Below are positions 4,771-5,803 of a DNA stretch of 5,803 nucleotides, piece by piece. Source of the DNA: Deltaproteobacteria bacterium (lineage in GTDB: Bacteria; Desulfobacterota; Desulfarculia; Adiutricales; Adiutricaceae); contig JAIRZX010000629.1 of NCBI GenBank assembly GCA_031267005.1, forward strand, positions 1-5,803, read 5' to 3'. The notes beneath the pieces are model-generated. The model ran no database searches, was not told the DNA's origin, and saw nothing but the letters and a program-made list of their open reading frames with translations. Made by a program: the position numbers and the translations under genes. Each line of letters starts with the position of its first letter. Positions within the stretch are counted from its first letter, which is position 1.

Positions 4771-5397
4771 ATGGCCCCGGGCCTGGGTTACACAGAGATA
4801 GCCTTTATTCTCCTCCTGGCGCTTATCATCGTGAAGCCCAAGGACCTGCCGGGCGTGTTGCGTTCGGCGGCCAAGTTCTGGCGGGAGGCCCGCCGGTATC
4901 TGTGGGGGATGAGGGACGCGCTCGTGAAGGAGCTGGACGAAATCCAGAACCTAGACGGGATAAAGGATCTCAAGGATCTCAAGGAGTTTCAAGAGCTTAA
5001 AGAGTTCAAGGATCTGAAGGAGTTCAAGGATCTGAAGGAGATAAAGGAACTCGAAAGCCTCGGTGGCGCAAGCGGCCCGAAGGGCAGTCTCGGTCGGGAA
5101 GGCGGGAAAGGCGGGGCTCCGGAGGGCGGGGCCTGGAGCGGAGGCGGCGGCGCTAAGGGGGGGCCGGAAGAGGCCATCACCCCTATGGAGGAGATCTATC
5201 CGGAGCTCGGAAAGGTCCCGCGGCGGGGCGGGGAAGGCCAGGAGGCCGCTTACGGTTTAAAGGGCGGAGAAGGATCTGGCGGGGGAAAGGGCTGGGAGGG
5301 CGCTCCGGTTCAGCTGGCGGAGGACGCGGGCGGCCCGCCTCCGGGCGGCGGGGGGGGCGAGGAGCCCTCAGGGAAGGGCGGCAATGGAATCTCCTGA
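4771..5397 (+). CDS. tatB: Sec-independent translocase subunit TatB
   Basis: TatB joins TatC in the inner-membrane receptor that binds twin-arginine signal peptides of folded exported proteins. The protein starts with a short periplasmic end, a membrane helix at about residues 7-21 (YTEIAFILLLALIIV) with Glu9 near its start as in TatA/B proteins, a Pro hinge (KPKDLP, 22-27), and an amphipathic basic helix (AAKFWREARRYLWGMR). The usual glycine before the hinge proline is Lys22 here. Residues 64-95 are KDL/KEF repeats encoded by 9/18-bp tandem DNA. From about 98 the chain is a Gly/Glu/Lys-rich low-complexity tail. At 208 residues it is longer than most TatB because of this tail. I call TatB over TatA from the long charged helix and the overlap with tatC. 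GAGAGAGG (4757-4764) lies 6 nt before the ATG. Confidence 0.85.
   Translation: MAPGLGYTEIAFILLLALIIVKPKDLPGVLRSAAKFWREARRYLWGMRDALVKELDEIQNLDGIKDLKDLKEFQELKEFKDLKEFKDLKEIKELESLGGASGPKGSLGREGGKGGAPEGGAWSGGGGAKGGPEEAITPMEEIYPELGKVPRRGGEGQEAAYGLKGGEGSGGGKGWEGAPVQLAEDAGGPPPGGGGGEEPSGKGGNGIS
4960..5055 (+). repeat. 9/18-bp tandem repeat inside tatB
   Basis: AAGGATCTC is duplicated exactly at 4963-4971 and 4972-4980, and the 18-mer GAGTTCAAGGATCTGAAG occurs twice in a row at 5002-5019 and 5020-5037. Flanking units are degenerate (KEF, QEL, KEI, KEL). Every unit is a multiple of three, so copy-number change lengthens or shortens the TatB charged helix without breaking the frame. Confidence 0.8.
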
Positions 5398-5803
5398 CAA
5401 CATGCCGGATCCCGCTTCCCGGGACGGGGAAAGGGAAGTTCCCGCCGGGGGAGCCGGCGTCGGGGAGAAGGAACTCGCCTTCCTGGAGCACCTGGGGGAG
5501 TTGCGGGCTAGGCTCATCAAGGGGCTCGCGGCGGTCGTGCCGGCTGTCCTCGTTGCCTACGAACTCTCAGGGCGCATCCTTTCTTTCCTGACCGTGCCCT
5601 TGAAGGCCGCCATGCCACCCGGGCAGGGGCTCATAGCCACGGCGCTCCCCGATACCTTTTTAATCCACATGAAGATAGCCCTCTGGGGCGGGGTCTTCGT
5701 AAGTTCCCCGTTTTGGCTTTACCAGCTCTGGGCCTTCGTGGCGCCCGGGCTGTACCGCGGGGAACGCCGCGCCGCGGTCAGGCTCACCGCCGCGGCGGTG
5801 GCC
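5384..5803 (+). CDS. tatC: Sec-independent translocase subunit TatC (5' part)
   Basis: TatC is the polytopic core of the Tat translocase and binds the twin-arginine motif on the cytoplasmic side. The visible 140 codons show a non-conserved hydrophilic extension (1-30), the family N-terminal signature FLEHLGELRARL (33-44), a first membrane helix at about 48-70, a periplasmic loop with LPDTFLIHMKIAL (88-100), a second helix, and the first cytoplasmic loop WAFVAPGLYRGERRA (116-130). Phe118 and Glu127 have the same spacing as Phe94 and Glu103 of E. coli TatC, which contact the signal peptide. The frame is open to the window edge, so roughly the last 45% is missing. ATG 5384 has GGGAAGGG (5371-5378) 5 nt upstream and overlaps tatB by 14 nt, which suggests coupled translation. 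The alternative ATG 5402 has only a weak site. Confidence 0.95.
   Translation, partial: MESPDNMPDPASRDGEREVPAGGAGVGEKELAFLEHLGELRARLIKGLAAVVPAVLVAYELSGRILSFLTVPLKAAMPPGQGLIATALPDTFLIHMKIALWGGVFVSSPFWLYQLWAFVAPGLYRGERRAAVRLTAAAVA

Noticed and set aside
4125..4772. 215-codon minus-strand open frame between tatB and larB
   Set aside because: It overlaps the conserved end of larB in antisense. Its RFPE-type repeats are simply the 12-bp tandem array translated.

Overview
The window looks like a piece of a GC-rich Gram-negative chromosome. Coding regions use mainly G/C third positions, but ATA (Ile) and AGG (Arg) are still used freely. It carries three housekeeping or accessory loci on the + strand that share no pathway: glyA, larB, and a tatB-tatC pair. 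A separate TatB with a long helix next to TatC fits a proteobacterium or relative. The style of GlyA and LarB makes me lean towards a Desulfobacterota/deltaproteobacterium-like genome, but this is low-confidence inference.

Layout. Positions 1-68 probably hold the last codons of an upstream gene that ends 4 nt before glyA. Positions 69-1325 are a complete glyA (serine hydroxymethyltransferase) with every catalytic landmark I looked for. Positions 1326-3607 (2.3 kb) are a gene-poor, repeat-bearing region. It holds a 21-bp tandem repeat, at least three copies of a dispersed CATG-rich, hairpin-forming repeat (A 1811-1921, B 3149-3298, C 3513-3551), a possible inverted fragment (D), and one small gene (2455-3060). 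That gene encodes a single-pass membrane/coiled-coil protein and is broken by two compensating single-base frame changes. Positions 3608-4318 are larB, a nickel-pincer cofactor biosynthesis enzyme. It appears to lack the usual short N-terminal segment, and repeat C lies 56 nt upstream of its start. Positions 4319-4770 are non-coding, with a 12-bp tandem array and then an AT-rich island filled with TTTTCC motifs. Positions 4771-5397 are tatB with a 9/18-bp repeat-encoded charged helix and a glycine-rich tail. tatC starts at 5384, overlaps tatB by 14 nt, and runs off the window after 140 codons.

How the genes work together. TatB and TatC form the twin-arginine substrate receptor; no tatA is in the window. 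GlyA feeds one-carbon metabolism. LarB makes the first intermediate of the nickel-pincer nucleotide. The strongest candidate for something undescribed is the dispersed repeat family in the 1.8-3.55 kb region: its copies share a hairpin with an identical 8-nt loop and a 39-nt end module that is 36/39 identical between two copies. I recognise no known riboswitch, CRISPR, tRNA, rRNA or transposase gene in the window.
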